Origin: Anaerolineae bacterium
Lineage (GTDB): Bacteria; Pseudomonadota; Alphaproteobacteria; DSM-16000; Inquilinaceae
Assembly (NCBI GenBank): GCA_028285185.1
Contig: JANQQD010000025.1
Span: forward strand, 1 to 64,000
Direction: 5' to 3'
Length of the DNA: 64,000 bases
Position 1 is the first letter of the stretch. Each line of letters begins with the position of its first letter. The position numbers were made by a program, and so were the translations under genes. Shown here piece by piece: positions 42,144 to 50,883 of the stretch. Below the pieces are notes generated by a model. It was not told the DNA's origin, made no database searches, and saw only the letters and a program-made list of their open reading frames with translations.

Positions 42144-43229
42144 ATGACCACTGAGACTGGATCGGGTGGCGGTTCCGCGCCGAACGGCACCGCAGCCGAT
42201 CCGAAGCTGGCCTCATGGCACATGAAGACCGGAGGCATGCCGCAGTCTCAGCGGTTCGAGGCCTGGCGTGCCTGGAATGCCCGGGCGTGCGACATGCTGC
42301 CGCTTCAGGATCAGCCGGGGGAATACCGCTCTTACCTGTCCGTGTGGCCGCTGGCCGATCTAATCGTCTGCCGCTCCGGCTCCACGGGGTATCGTGCGGC
42401 CCGCCGCAGCGGTCACATCCGCGATTACAGGCAGCGCTGGCTGCGCTTGCGCGTGATGGAACGGGGGCACGCGAAGGGGGTTTACGGCAACCACCCCGGC
42501 CACCTGGACCCCGGCGACGTCCAGATCATCGATCTGGCGGACGAGTATCGATCGATATACGGCGAGACGGACTATGTGACTGTGTTCGTGCCTCAGGAGC
42601 TTGTCGGTCTCTCCCCAAGGGACATGAAACTGCCGAAGACGCTGCGGTCACAGTCACCGATCTGTCGCGTGCTCGCAGACGCCACGCGATCGCTGGTGTC
42701 GCATATGTCGACGGCCCGCGCAGCAGACGCAGCACCGCTGGCGGCGGGCTTCACAGGCCTGCTGTCGGGCCTCGTCTTCGGCGGAGAGATTGACGAGCCG
42801 GCCAACACCGCCCTTCGCCAATCCCGACGTCACGCCATCGAGGCCCATATCGAACGGCATCTGAACGAGCCCGAGGTCGACGTGGCCGAACTGTCGCTCC
42901 GGTTCGGCGCGTCCCGGGCGACCATTTACCGCCTGTTCGCCGATGAAGGCGGCGTTCAGGCTTATGCGATGCGGCGGCGACTGGAACAGGCGTACCGTGA
43001 CCTCACCGCCCATCCGCCGACCCGCGGTATCGTCCGCACCGTCCGCGAGAAATGGGGCTTCCAAGACCACAGCCACTTCACCCGGGCGTTCCGCGAGCGG
43101 TTCGGCCTGTCGCCCAGCGATGCCGCGCAGATGGGCACAGCCTCAGCAGATCGCGACGGCCCGCCGGCCATTGCGCGCGAGGCGCTGGAGCGCTCGCTCT
43201 TGACGCCCGATCTCTTTCTTCAGATGTAG
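42144..43229 (+). CDS. AraC-family transcriptional regulator
   Basis: A 361-residue regulator. The N-terminal 230 residues resemble the AraC_binding_2-type domain (ligand or protein sensing). The C-terminal double helix-turn-helix spans about residues 240-335, with VAELSLRFGASRATIYRLFADEGG as the first and IVRTVREKWGFQDHSHFTRAFRERFGLSPSD as the second, the standard AraC pattern. It starts at ATG 42144 rather than 42117. It follows the hybrid kinase by 160 bases. Targets and inducer unknown. Confidence 0.87.
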   Translation: MTTETGSGGGSAPNGTAADPKLASWHMKTGGMPQSQRFEAWRAWNARACDMLPLQDQPGEYRSYLSVWPLADLIVCRSGSTGYRAARRSGHIRDYRQRWLRLRVMERGHAKGVYGNHPGHLDPGDVQIIDLADEYRSIYGETDYVTVFVPQELVGLSPRDMKLPKTLRSQSPICRVLADATRSLVSHMSTARAADAAPLAAGFTGLLSGLVFGGEIDEPANTALRQSRRHAIEAHIERHLNEPEVDVAELSLRFGASRATIYRLFADEGGVQAYAMRRRLEQAYRDLTAHPPTRGIVRTVREKWGFQDHSHFTRAFRERFGLSPSDAAQMGTASADRDGPPAIAREALERSLLTPDLFLQM

Positions 43230-43529
43230 GCGCAAAGGCGCCGATCGATGTTGGCGACGCGGGCATCGATGGCCGATGCTCGCAGCTCCGGTGAACACCG
43301 GCGCACGTCTGCGGCGAACCGTTAATCCCTCCCCGTCCCCAATCCATTGTCTTGCCTGGCGCGACACGGCATGCCGTTAACGCCTGAGACGCGCGGACAC
43401 GGAAGTTGAGATCCGTGGATACAGACAGACCGCCCCCCACACCCTTACGGTGGGATCAATCCTCATGTCGTCCAGGCACCGGTCGACCTGGCGACCGTCG
43501 ACAGGGACGGAAGCGGTTTGGAGTGCGCA
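43230..43529. other. Intergenic with two GTTAA-containing AT-rich spots
   Basis: About 300 bases with no convincing gene. GTTAA occurs at 43320-43324 and 43377-43381, in an otherwise GC-rich stretch, which may mark promoter elements of the following small gene. Nothing else stands out. Confidence 0.35.
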
Positions 43530-43823
43530 GTGAACGAGAAGCCTCGGCTTCGCTATGGATCTGGAAACGGCCAGGGCCCACCGACCGCGGCGGCGGAACC
43601 GCCCGTTGGCGCTACGTCCCGCGGAAACCTGTTCGTCAGCCCGTACCTGCTGCGCCATCGCAGGACCTACGAAGAAGCGCTACACGACTGCGATTCATCT
43701 GATCATCACCGGCAATCGCCGCTCAAGGAGGCTGGCGGTTCGCAGGTGCTGGAATCGGATCCAAATGATCCCTCTCCCGCTAGGCGCGACGGCGGTCAGA
43801 ATCAGGATTTCTGCGAGCTCTGA
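43530..43823 (+). CDS. Small hypothetical protein
   Basis: A 97-residue frame starting at GTG 43530, with GGAG six bases upstream. The product is hydrophilic, rich in Gly, Pro, Ser and Asp, with RRTYEEALHDCDSSDHH in the middle and no hydrophobic segment. I recognise no family. The last 22 bases overlap the end of the convergent small gene. A chance frame cannot be excluded. Confidence 0.35.
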   Translation: MNEKPRLRYGSGNGQGPPTAAAEPPVGATSRGNLFVSPYLLRHRRTYEEALHDCDSSDHHRQSPLKEAGGSQVLESDPNDPSPARRDGGQNQDFCEL

Positions 43824-44017
43824 GGGCCTGGACGACGAAAGAGGCGCGCGAGCCAGCCCTTCCTGACGACATCGGGGTTGCCCGGGAGACGACGCGACGC
43901 CGTGTTGCGCGAATGCGCCTCTATGTCGTAGGTGCGAATGGCGTGCTCCGCACAGCCGCAACCCTCGTTCAGCGCGACCTTCTCGTAATAGAACCGTTCG
44001 AAGCTTTTGTCTGGCAT
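43802..44017 (-). CDS. Small hypothetical protein with a Cys-Gly-Cys motif
   Basis: A 71-residue frame. The ATG at 44017 has GAGG upstream. The protein starts with MPDKSFERFYYEKVALNEGC, then GCAEHAIRTYDIEAHSRN, and ends with a basic KGWLARLFRRPGPQ. The GCGC motif and basic tail are noticeable. I know no family; it could be a small regulatory or metal-binding protein. Convergent with the other small gene. Confidence 0.4.
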   Translation of the reverse strand: MPDKSFERFYYEKVALNEGCGCAEHAIRTYDIEAHSRNTASRRLPGNPDVVRKGWLARLFRRPGPQSSQKS

Positions 44018-44087
44018 GGCGCTGCCTCGCAGTTCATCGAAAATCGGATGACATTCTGCTGTCAAATGCACCACATGTCCCGCCGAT

Positions 44088-45068
44088 CTACCGACCGGCA
44101 CTGAGGCCGCCGATCAGCCGGTGCGGGACGACGAGCTCCGTCACTAGCTGACGTCTTCTTGCATCGGCCGCTTGCGGGTTCAAGTGAAGGCCTGCCGGCT
44201 CAAAGATGGAACCGGCGTGATCGAGGGCAAACAGCAATCGACCATCGGTGAAGGTGGCACGCAGATGTCGCCCCTTGGGGCGATGGTCGGCCTGCAGCGC
44301 GACGAATTCATCAAGGAAGCCTGGGTTCAGGAACTGCCCCACCTCGTCCGGCCGATCGGTGAAGATGTCAAACCCCTCGTCGAAGATGGCATGGCCCGTC
44401 TCGATCGCCTCCATCCCCTCCGCGCCTCCCTCGATCGGCGCGATCTTCGTCACGCCATCGAACCTGAACGGGACGACAATGGTGCCGAGCAGGCCGTGAA
44501 AATCCGTACGGCCACCCTTCCCTGCGATCCCGATCCACACCCGTCTAACTTCGAATGATGCGCCGAGATGGTTTCCGGCAATCAGGTCGTCGACCCGGTG
44601 GGAGAACTTGTCCAACCGGCGGCTGAAGCCGTGCGTTCGGATCAAGCCGGCCGCAGCATATCCCTCGATCTCTGGAAACGTGTTGAGCGGCGGGTTGTGG
44701 TACGGCTCAAACGTCAGCTCGCCGAGGCTGTCGCAGATGGCGCCGATCACCTCTGCACGGGCTCGCTTGCGATAGCGATGCATCGGCGTGTGGATCCACA
44801 GGATCGCCACGACGATCGCCACCATGCAGCCAAAGATGACTCCGCGATGCCCATCGGTCGCCCAGAGTGCCAGGCCCATCGCCGGGACGGCCGCGCCGAA
44901 GAACAGCGCCAGCCGGCGTACCAGGACTGACCGCTGACGCAACCGTTCCGCCTCGACCGCTTGCAGCCCAGGCGCGACCGTGCGCTGAAAGATGGCGATC
45001 GCATCAGCGTCCAGTGCCCGGCCGCCGTCGGCAGGCGTCTCAGGGAGTGTCTGGCCTAGTTCACTCAC
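44088..45068 (-). CDS. DUF3137 family membrane protein
   Basis: A 326-residue protein with two adjacent hydrophobic segments at about residues 50-90 (LALFFGAAVPAMGLALW and VIFGCMVAIVVAILWIH). A soluble domain follows with the DUF3137 pattern: ASFEVRRVWIGIAGKGGRTDFHGLLGTIVVPFRF and later DEFVALQADH. The start GTG 45068 has GAGGAT upstream; the longer frame reaching 45131 lacks this. The function of the family is unknown. It is divergent from the cobalamin operon. Confidence 0.8.
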   Translation of the reverse strand: MSELGQTLPETPADGGRALDADAIAIFQRTVAPGLQAVEAERLRQRSVLVRRLALFFGAAVPAMGLALWATDGHRGVIFGCMVAIVVAILWIHTPMHRYRKRARAEVIGAICDSLGELTFEPYHNPPLNTFPEIEGYAAAGLIRTHGFSRRLDKFSHRVDDLIAGNHLGASFEVRRVWIGIAGKGGRTDFHGLLGTIVVPFRFDGVTKIAPIEGGAEGMEAIETGHAIFDEGFDIFTDRPDEVGQFLNPGFLDEFVALQADHRPKGRHLRATFTDGRLLFALDHAGSIFEPAGLHLNPQAADARRRQLVTELVVPHRLIGGLSAGR

Positions 45069-45200
45069 ACCGTGATCCTCTAAGCAGGCGAGGAGCGCGC
45101 GCCAACAACACCCGCAGCATGGCAAAAGCACGGCGGACTAGGGTAGGGCGCGCGATTGACGTCTCGGCTATCGCCCTTCTATGGTGCGTGGATGACCCAT

Positions 45201-45397
45201 GCGCCGGTTTCGCGGAGCCCTTCGGTTCCGTGAAGCCAACAGGGAACGCGGTGACGCCGGCAGACCTTCGGCGGAATCCGCGGCTGCCCCCGCAACTGTG
45301 AGCGGTGAGGCCCGTTCCGATCCCTTGCCACTGGCCCTTCGGGCTGGGAAGGCGGGAACAGGGCCTATGATCCGCGAGCCAGGAGACCTGCCGGCGC
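45201..45397 (+). ncRNA. Cobalamin riboswitch
   Basis: The order of conserved elements is intact. Stem P1 is GCGCCGG (45201-45207) with CCGGCGC (45391-45397). Then come GAAGCCAACAGGGAA near 45232-45246, GCGGCTGCCCCCGCAACTGT at 45280-45299, TTGCCACTG at 45325-45333, GGGAAGGCGGG at about 45346-45356, and the B12 box AGCCAGGAGACCTGCC at 45378-45393. It precedes cobU by 130 bases. Adenosylcobalamin binding should repress the downstream cobalamin genes. Confidence 0.95.
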
Positions 45398-45499
45398 TTG
45401 GGGCAGAACAGGACAGGCCGCCGGGCGGGGTGTACCGGAGGCGGGTCGTCGATGGCCGCGCTCCGGCCTTTCGCAGATCCGCATTCCTCCACGTCGCAA

Positions 45500-45524
45500 C
45501 CGATGGCCTTAGGGCGGAGGTCGG
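45500..45524 (+). promoter_or_regulatory. Hairpin hiding the cobU ribosome-binding site
   Basis: CCGA (45500-45503) can pair with TCGG (45521-45524) and CCT (45507-45509) with AGG (45518-45520), which would cover the GGAGGT at 45516-45521. This is a plausible translational expression platform for the riboswitch. The stem is short, so this remains an inference. Confidence 0.35.
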
Positions 45525-45527
45525 TTG

Positions 45528-46073
45528 TTGGGCGCAGGCGGCACGGCAGGCAGTTTGCCACGCGTAACGCTGGTGCTGGGCGGTGCGCGCTCCGGCAAGA
45601 GTGCCCATGCGGAGGGCCTTGTGGAAGGCAATGGTGGCCGACCTGTCTATCTGGCGACGGCTGCGGCCGGCGACGCGGAGATGGCAGAGCGCATTGCCCA
45701 CCATCGCGCCCGGCGCGGACCCCGCTGGCAGACCGTTGAGGAGCCGCTGGAGCTGGCGGAGACGCTCAGCCGTGTGACCGCACCCGATGCAGCCGTGCTG
45801 GTTGACTGCCTCACGCTCTGGCTCAGCAACCTCTACGGCGCAGACCGCGGTGTGGTGGACGAGACCAACCGGCTGACTCATGCCCTAGAACAGGTCACCG
45901 GCCCGGTCGTGCTGGTCAGTAATGAGGTCGGGCTGGGCATCGTGCCCGACAACGCGCTGGCGCGGCGCTTCCGCGATGATGCCGGGCGGCTGCACCAGGC
46001 CGTCGCCGAAATCGCCGACCGCGTCGTCTTCGTCGCCGCCGGCCTGCCGCTGACACTCAAATCCGTTTCGTAA
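45528..46073 (+). CDS. cobU: Bifunctional adenosylcobinamide kinase / adenosylcobinamide-phosphate guanylyltransferase
   Basis: A protein of about 181 residues, the normal CobU/CobP size. The P-loop is GGARSGKS at about residues 18-25; LATAAAGDAEMAERIAHHRARRGPRW and DCLTLWLSNL, then VSNEVGLGIVP and RRFRDDAGRLHQAVAEIADRV complete the signature, including the His that becomes guanylylated. It phosphorylates adenosylcobinamide and makes AdoCbi-GDP. TTG 45528 is taken as start, with GGAGGT six bases before; TTG 45525 and 45558 are alternatives. First gene behind the riboswitch. Confidence 0.92.
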   Translation: MGAGGTAGSLPRVTLVLGGARSGKSAHAEGLVEGNGGRPVYLATAAAGDAEMAERIAHHRARRGPRWQTVEEPLELAETLSRVTAPDAAVLVDCLTLWLSNLYGADRGVVDETNRLTHALEQVTGPVVLVSNEVGLGIVPDNALARRFRDDAGRLHQAVAEIADRVVFVAAGLPLTLKSVS

Positions 46074-46087
46074 CCGGAAAAATCCTG

Positions 46088-47125
46088 ATGCGCACCCTTC
46101 AGAAGATCCCCGCCACCGTGATCACCGGGTTCCTCGGCGCCGGCAAGACCACGCTGATCCGCCACCTGCTGCAGACGGCTGGTGGCCGGCGGCTGGCGCT
46201 GGTGATCAATGAATTCGGCGATATCGGTGTCGACGGGGAGATCTTGCGCGGCTGCGGCGAAGAGGCGTGCGCCCCTGGCAACATCGTGGAGCTGGCAAAC
46301 GGCTGCCTCTGCTGCACCGTGGCCGACGATTTTCTGCCGACGATCGAGACGCTTCTGGGCCGCGACGAGCCGCCGGAGCATATCGTGATCGAGACCAGCG
46401 GCTTGGCCCTGCCCAAGCCGCTGGTCAAGGCCTTCAACTGGCCCGAGGTGCGCACCCGCGTGACCGTGGACGGCGTGATCACCGTGATCGACGGCGCGGC
46501 CACGGCGGCCGGCCTGTTCGCCGCCGACCCGGAAGCCGTAGCCGCAGAACGCGCCGCCGATGCTGCGATCGACCACGACGATCCGCTGGAGGAGCTGTTC
46601 GTCGACCAGCTGCAATGCGCCGACCTGGTGATCCTGAACAAGACCGATCTGCTCGACGGCGCGGGCCTGGACCGCGCCATGGCGGAGGTCGCTGACCATC
46701 TGCGCCCGGGCGTGAAGGTGGTGCGGGCATCCCATGGCGGCATAGACGCCGGCGTGCTGCTGGGCCTGGCGGCCGCGGCCGAAGACGATCTGGACACGAG
46801 GCCATCCGTGCATGACGCGGAGGACGAGCATGATCATGACGACTTCACCAGCTTCCACGTGGATCTCGGCCACTTCCCCAGCTCCGGCGACCTGACGCGA
46901 CTGCTGACGCCCGTGCTGGCCGCACCGGAGGTGCTGCGCCTGAAGGGCTTCGCGGCGATCGCCGGCAAGCCCATGCGCCTTGCCGTCCAGGCCGTGGGCC
47001 AGCGGCTGGAGACCTATTTCGATCGGCCATGGAGCGCGGATGAGCAGCCGGTGACGCGACTGGTCGTGATTGGCGGGCGCGACATGGACCAGCCGGCCAT
47101 CCGCGCCGCACTCGCCGCCGCTTAG
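46088..47125 (+). CDS. cobW: CobW GTPase, cobalt chaperone for CobN
   Basis: A 345-residue COG0523 GTPase. The P-loop is GFLGAGKTT at residues 14-22, the metal-binding CLCC motif is NGCLCC at residues 71-76, and the guanine site is NKTD. A CobW_C domain follows an acidic/His-rich stretch (EDEHDHDDF). In the aerobic pathway CobW delivers Co(II) to the cobaltochelatase. The position between cobU and cobN agrees with that and excludes the zinc or nitrile-hydratase relatives. Confidence 0.93.
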   Translation: MRTLQKIPATVITGFLGAGKTTLIRHLLQTAGGRRLALVINEFGDIGVDGEILRGCGEEACAPGNIVELANGCLCCTVADDFLPTIETLLGRDEPPEHIVIETSGLALPKPLVKAFNWPEVRTRVTVDGVITVIDGAATAAGLFAADPEAVAAERAADAAIDHDDPLEELFVDQLQCADLVILNKTDLLDGAGLDRAMAEVADHLRPGVKVVRASHGGIDAGVLLGLAAAAEDDLDTRPSVHDAEDEHDHDDFTSFHVDLGHFPSSGDLTRLLTPVLAAPEVLRLKGFAAIAGKPMRLAVQAVGQRLETYFDRPWSADEQPVTRLVVIGGRDMDQPAIRAALAAA

Positions 47126-47139
47126 AGGGCCGCGGGTCC

Positions 47140-50100
47140 GTGCATCTGCTGGCGGCACAGCCAGGGGCGATCCTTGATGGATCGGAAGCTGTCGACCTGC
47201 AGCAGAACCCTGCGGACATCGTCATCCTGTCCGCGGCCGATACGGAGCTGGCGGCGCTGAGCGCGGCCCAGGCGCATCGCGGGGCCGACGCACCCAGCCT
47301 GCGCCTGGCCAACCTGATGCAGCTGGGCCACAACCTGTCGGTCGACGCCTATGTGGATGCCGTGATCGGCCATGCGCGGCTGGTGCTGGTGCGCCTTCTG
47401 GGCGGTGCGGGCTATTGGCCCTATGGCGTGGAGCAGGCGGCGGCCGTCTGCCGCGACCGCGGCATCGCGCTGGCCTTCGTGCCGGGCGACGACCGGCCGG
47501 ACCCGGAACTGGCCGAGCAATCCACCCTGCCCTTCGATGCCTGCCATCGCCTCTGGCAGTACTGCGTGCATGGCGGGCCGGACAACTTTGGCGGCCTCCT
47601 GGCCTATGCCGCCCATCTGATCGGGCGGGACGCCGAATGGGCGGAGCCCGTGCCGCTGCCGCGTGCGGGGCTCTACTGGCCTGGGCGTGAGCGCCCGGAT
47701 GTCGGGACGATCGCCGCCGAGTGGGCGGAAGGCGCTCCGGCCGCCGTTATCGTCTTCTACCGCGCCCTGATGCAGGGCGGCGCCCTGGCACCGGTCGATG
47801 CGCTGATCGACGGGTTGCGCGAGGCCGGCTTGAACCCGCTGCCCATCTACGTCGCCAGTCTGAAAGACCCGGCCGCCTCTGCCCTGGTGGACGAGCTCTG
47901 TCGCAGCCAGTCGCCGGCGGTGGTGCTGAATGCCACTGGCTTTGCGCTTGCGACGCCGGGGGCGAAGGGCGTCTTCGATCCCTTTGCCGCCGCCGACTGC
48001 CCGGTGCTGCAAGTGGTGTTCTCCGGCGGTGACGAAGCCACATGGATCGCCGGCACCCGTGGCCTCGCGCCGCGCGACCTGGCGATGAACATCGCCCTGC
48101 CCGAGGTGGACGGCCGGGTGATCACCCGCGCCGTCTCCTTCAAGGCCGAAGCGCGGTTCGATCCGGCGACACAGGCGCGCATCGCAACCTACCGCCCCGT
48201 CCCCGACCGCATCGGCTTCGTCGCCGAGCTGGCGGCGGCTTGGGCGCGGCTGCGACGCTGCCCGGTGGCCGAGCGCCGCATTGCCATCGTGCTGGCTAAC
48301 TATCCCAACCGAGACGGCCGCCTGGGTAATGGCGTCGGGCTCGATACGCCGGCGAGCGTCGTGACCGTGCTGCGGGCCATGGCCGACGCCGGCTATGCGG
48401 TCGATGGCATCCCCGAAGACGGCAACTCGCTGATGCGCCGGCTTGCGTCGGGGCCGACCAACGCGCTGCCGGATCGTGCGGCGCGGACGGGTGGCGCCAT
48501 ACTTTCGCTGGCGGACTATCGTGCGGTCTTCGAGACGCTTCCGGCAGCGGTTCGCGACGCAGTCGGCGAGCGCTGGGGGGCGCCCGAGGCCGATCCCTTC
48601 TTCGCAGACGGCGCCTTCCGGCTGAGCACGCTTCGGCTCGGCAACGTAACGATCGTGGTGCAGCCGGCGCGCGGCTACAACATCGACCCAAAGGCCAGCT
48701 ATCACGACCCGGACCTGCCACCGCCGCACGGCTATCTCGCCGTCTATGCCTGGCTCCGGCTCCAGTTCGGTGCCCATGCCGTCGTCCATATGGGCAAGCA
48801 CGGCAATCTGGAATGGCTGCCGGGCAAGGCCGTGGCGCTGTCGGGTGACTGCTTCCCGGAAGCGGCGCTGGGGCCACTGCCCAACCTCTACCCGTTCATC
48901 GTCAACGACCCCGGCGAGGGCACGCAGGCGAAGCGGCGTACTGCGGCGGTGATCGTCGACCACCTGACGCCGCCGCTGACGCGGGCGGAAAGCTATGGCC
49001 CGCTGAAGGATCTGGAGCTGCTGGTCGACGAGTATTACGAGGCTGCCGGCGTCGACCCGCGGCGACTTAAGGTGCTGGGCGAGCAGATCCTGGAGCTTGC
49101 GCGATCGATCGGCCTGGCGGCCGATTGCGGCATGGCAGACGACGACACGGCCGATGAGTCCCTGTCGAAGCTCGACAACTACCTGTGCGAACTGAAGGAG
49201 CTGCAGATCCGCGACGGCCTGCACGTGTTCGGGCAGGCGCCCGTCGACGGCCAGCGCACGGACCTGCTAGTGGCCCTCACCCGCGTACCGAGGGGAACGG
49301 GCAAGGACGCCGACGCCTCCCTGATCCGCGCGCTGGCCGCCGACCTGGGGCTGAGCGACTTCGACCCTCTCGATTGCCGCCTTGGCGACCCGTGGACGGG
49401 CCAGACGCTGCCGGCACTGGCCAATGGCGCGGCCTGGCGCACCAACGGCGATACGGTAGAGCGGCTGGAACGCTTGGCACAGGCGCTGGTCGCCGGCGAC
49501 CGCGACGCGGAGCCAGCCTGGTCGGGCACCCGCTCTGTGCTTGATGCCATCGATACGGACATCGCGCCCTCGCTGGACGGCAGCGGAGCGCAGGAGATCG
49601 ACGGCCTGCTGAAAGGGCTCGACGGCCGGTTCGTGCCGCCGGGCGCATCGGGTGCGCCGACGCGCGGGCGGCTGGACGTACTGCCCACGGGCCGCAATTT
49701 CTACTCGGTCGACAACCGCACGGTGCCGACACCGGCGGCCTGGCAGCTCGGCTGGCGGTCGGCCGCCCTGCTGCTGGACCGGCACCGACAGGAGGAAGGC
49801 GACTGGCCGCGCCGCCTGGCACTCAGCGCCTGGGGCACGGCCAATATGCGCACCGGCGGCGACGACATCGCCCAGGCTTTGGCGCTGTTGGGTGTGCGGC
49901 CGGTCTGGGACAGCGCCTCCCGGCGTGTCACCGGCTTTGAGGTGATGCCGCTGTCGGTGCTCGACCGGCCGCGCGTCGACGTGACCTTGCGCGTCTCCGG
50001 CTTTTTCCGCGACGCCTTCCCGGCCCAGATCGACCTGGTGGACAGCGCGGTACGCGCCGTCGCCGCGCTGGACGAGCCGGCCGACATGAACCCGCTGGCT

Positions 50101-50883
50101 GACCAGGTGCGCACGGATGCCGATGCGCTGGTCGCGGACGGTATCGACCCGGCGGCGGCGGAACGCCGGGCGGGCCACCGTGTGTTCGGCTCCAAGCCCG
50201 GTGCATATGGTGCTGGCCTGCAGGCGCTGATCGACGAACGGGGGTGGGAGACCGCGGACGACCTGGCGCGCGCCTATCTCGCTTGGGGCGGCTATGCCTA
50301 TGGCGACGGCGCCGACGGGGCGGCGGAGCATGCCCTGTTCACCCGGCGGCTGGGCCAGGTGGAACTGGTGGTCCACAACCAGGACAACCGCGAGCACGAT
50401 CTGTTGGACAGCGACGACTATTACCAGTTCGAAGGCGGGCTGGCCGCGAGCGTCCACCACCTGTCCGGCCGCCGCCCGGTGGTCTACCACAACGATCACA
50501 GCCGCCCCGAACGCCCCGTGATCCGCAGCCTGCAGGAGGAGATCGCGCGCACCGTGCGCGGCCGCGTGGTCAACCCGAAATGGATCCGCGGCGTCATGCG
50601 CCACGGATACAAGGGCGCATTCGAGATGGCGGCGACCGTCGACTATCTGTTCGCCTTTGCCGCCACCACGCGCGCCGTAGCCGACCACCATTTCGACGCG
50701 GTCTACGACGCGTATATCGGCGACGACGCCGTGCGGCAGTTCCTGCTGGACAACAACCCGGCGGCAGCGGCGGAGATCGCGGACCGCCTGATCGAGGCAC
50801 AGGACCGTGGCCTGTGGCAGCCGCGCGCCAACATCGCCTACCATGACCTGGCAAATCTCAAGGAAGAAGGACGGGGGAGATGA
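47140..50883 (+). CDS. cobN: Cobaltochelatase large subunit CobN
   Basis: A 1247-residue CobN, close to the 1275 residues of the Pseudomonas denitrificans enzyme. Typical stretches are VHMGKHGNLEWLPGKAVALS, IVNDPGEGTQAKRR, DHLTPPLTRAESYGPLKDLE, LPTGRNFYSVDNRTVPT and VHNQDNREHDLLDSDDYYQFEGG. It inserts Co(II) into hydrogenobyrinic acid a,c-diamide with CobS and CobT, which are not in the window. The start is GTG 47140 with GAGGG upstream. The gene overlaps cobO by four bases. Confidence 0.95.
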   Translation: MHLLAAQPGAILDGSEAVDLQQNPADIVILSAADTELAALSAAQAHRGADAPSLRLANLMQLGHNLSVDAYVDAVIGHARLVLVRLLGGAGYWPYGVEQAAAVCRDRGIALAFVPGDDRPDPELAEQSTLPFDACHRLWQYCVHGGPDNFGGLLAYAAHLIGRDAEWAEPVPLPRAGLYWPGRERPDVGTIAAEWAEGAPAAVIVFYRALMQGGALAPVDALIDGLREAGLNPLPIYVASLKDPAASALVDELCRSQSPAVVLNATGFALATPGAKGVFDPFAAADCPVLQVVFSGGDEATWIAGTRGLAPRDLAMNIALPEVDGRVITRAVSFKAEARFDPATQARIATYRPVPDRIGFVAELAAAWARLRRCPVAERRIAIVLANYPNRDGRLGNGVGLDTPASVVTVLRAMADAGYAVDGIPEDGNSLMRRLASGPTNALPDRAARTGGAILSLADYRAVFETLPAAVRDAVGERWGAPEADPFFADGAFRLSTLRLGNVTIVVQPARGYNIDPKASYHDPDLPPPHGYLAVYAWLRLQFGAHAVVHMGKHGNLEWLPGKAVALSGDCFPEAALGPLPNLYPFIVNDPGEGTQAKRRTAAVIVDHLTPPLTRAESYGPLKDLELLVDEYYEAAGVDPRRLKVLGEQILELARSIGLAADCGMADDDTADESLSKLDNYLCELKELQIRDGLHVFGQAPVDGQRTDLLVALTRVPRGTGKDADASLIRALAADLGLSDFDPLDCRLGDPWTGQTLPALANGAAWRTNGDTVERLERLAQALVAGDRDAEPAWSGTRSVLDAIDTDIAPSLDGSGAQEIDGLLKGLDGRFVPPGASGAPTRGRLDVLPTGRNFYSVDNRTVPTPAAWQLGWRSAALLLDRHRQEEGDWPRRLALSAWGTANMRTGGDDIAQALALLGVRPVWDSASRRVTGFEVMPLSVLDRPRVDVTLRVSGFFRDAFPAQIDLVDSAVRAVAALDEPADMNPLADQVRTDADALVADGIDPAAAERRAGHRVFGSKPGAYGAGLQALIDERGWETADDLARAYLAWGGYAYGDGADGAAEHALFTRRLGQVELVVHNQDNREHDLLDSDDYYQFEGGLAASVHHLSGRRPVVYHNDHSRPERPVIRSLQEEIARTVRGRVVNPKWIRGVMRHGYKGAFEMAATVDYLFAFAATTRAVADHHFDAVYDAYIGDDAVRQFLLDNNPAAAAEIADRLIEAQDRGLWQPRANIAYHDLANLKEEGRGR

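Noticed and set aside
45199-45524. Open frames across the riboswitch region, plus and minus strand
   Set aside because: They cover the structured RNA, have no homology-like features and are explained by lack of stops in GC-rich RNA.
47122-49224. A 700-codon minus-strand open frame opposite cobN
   Set aside because: cobN is certain; the frame has shadow-type composition and no start context.
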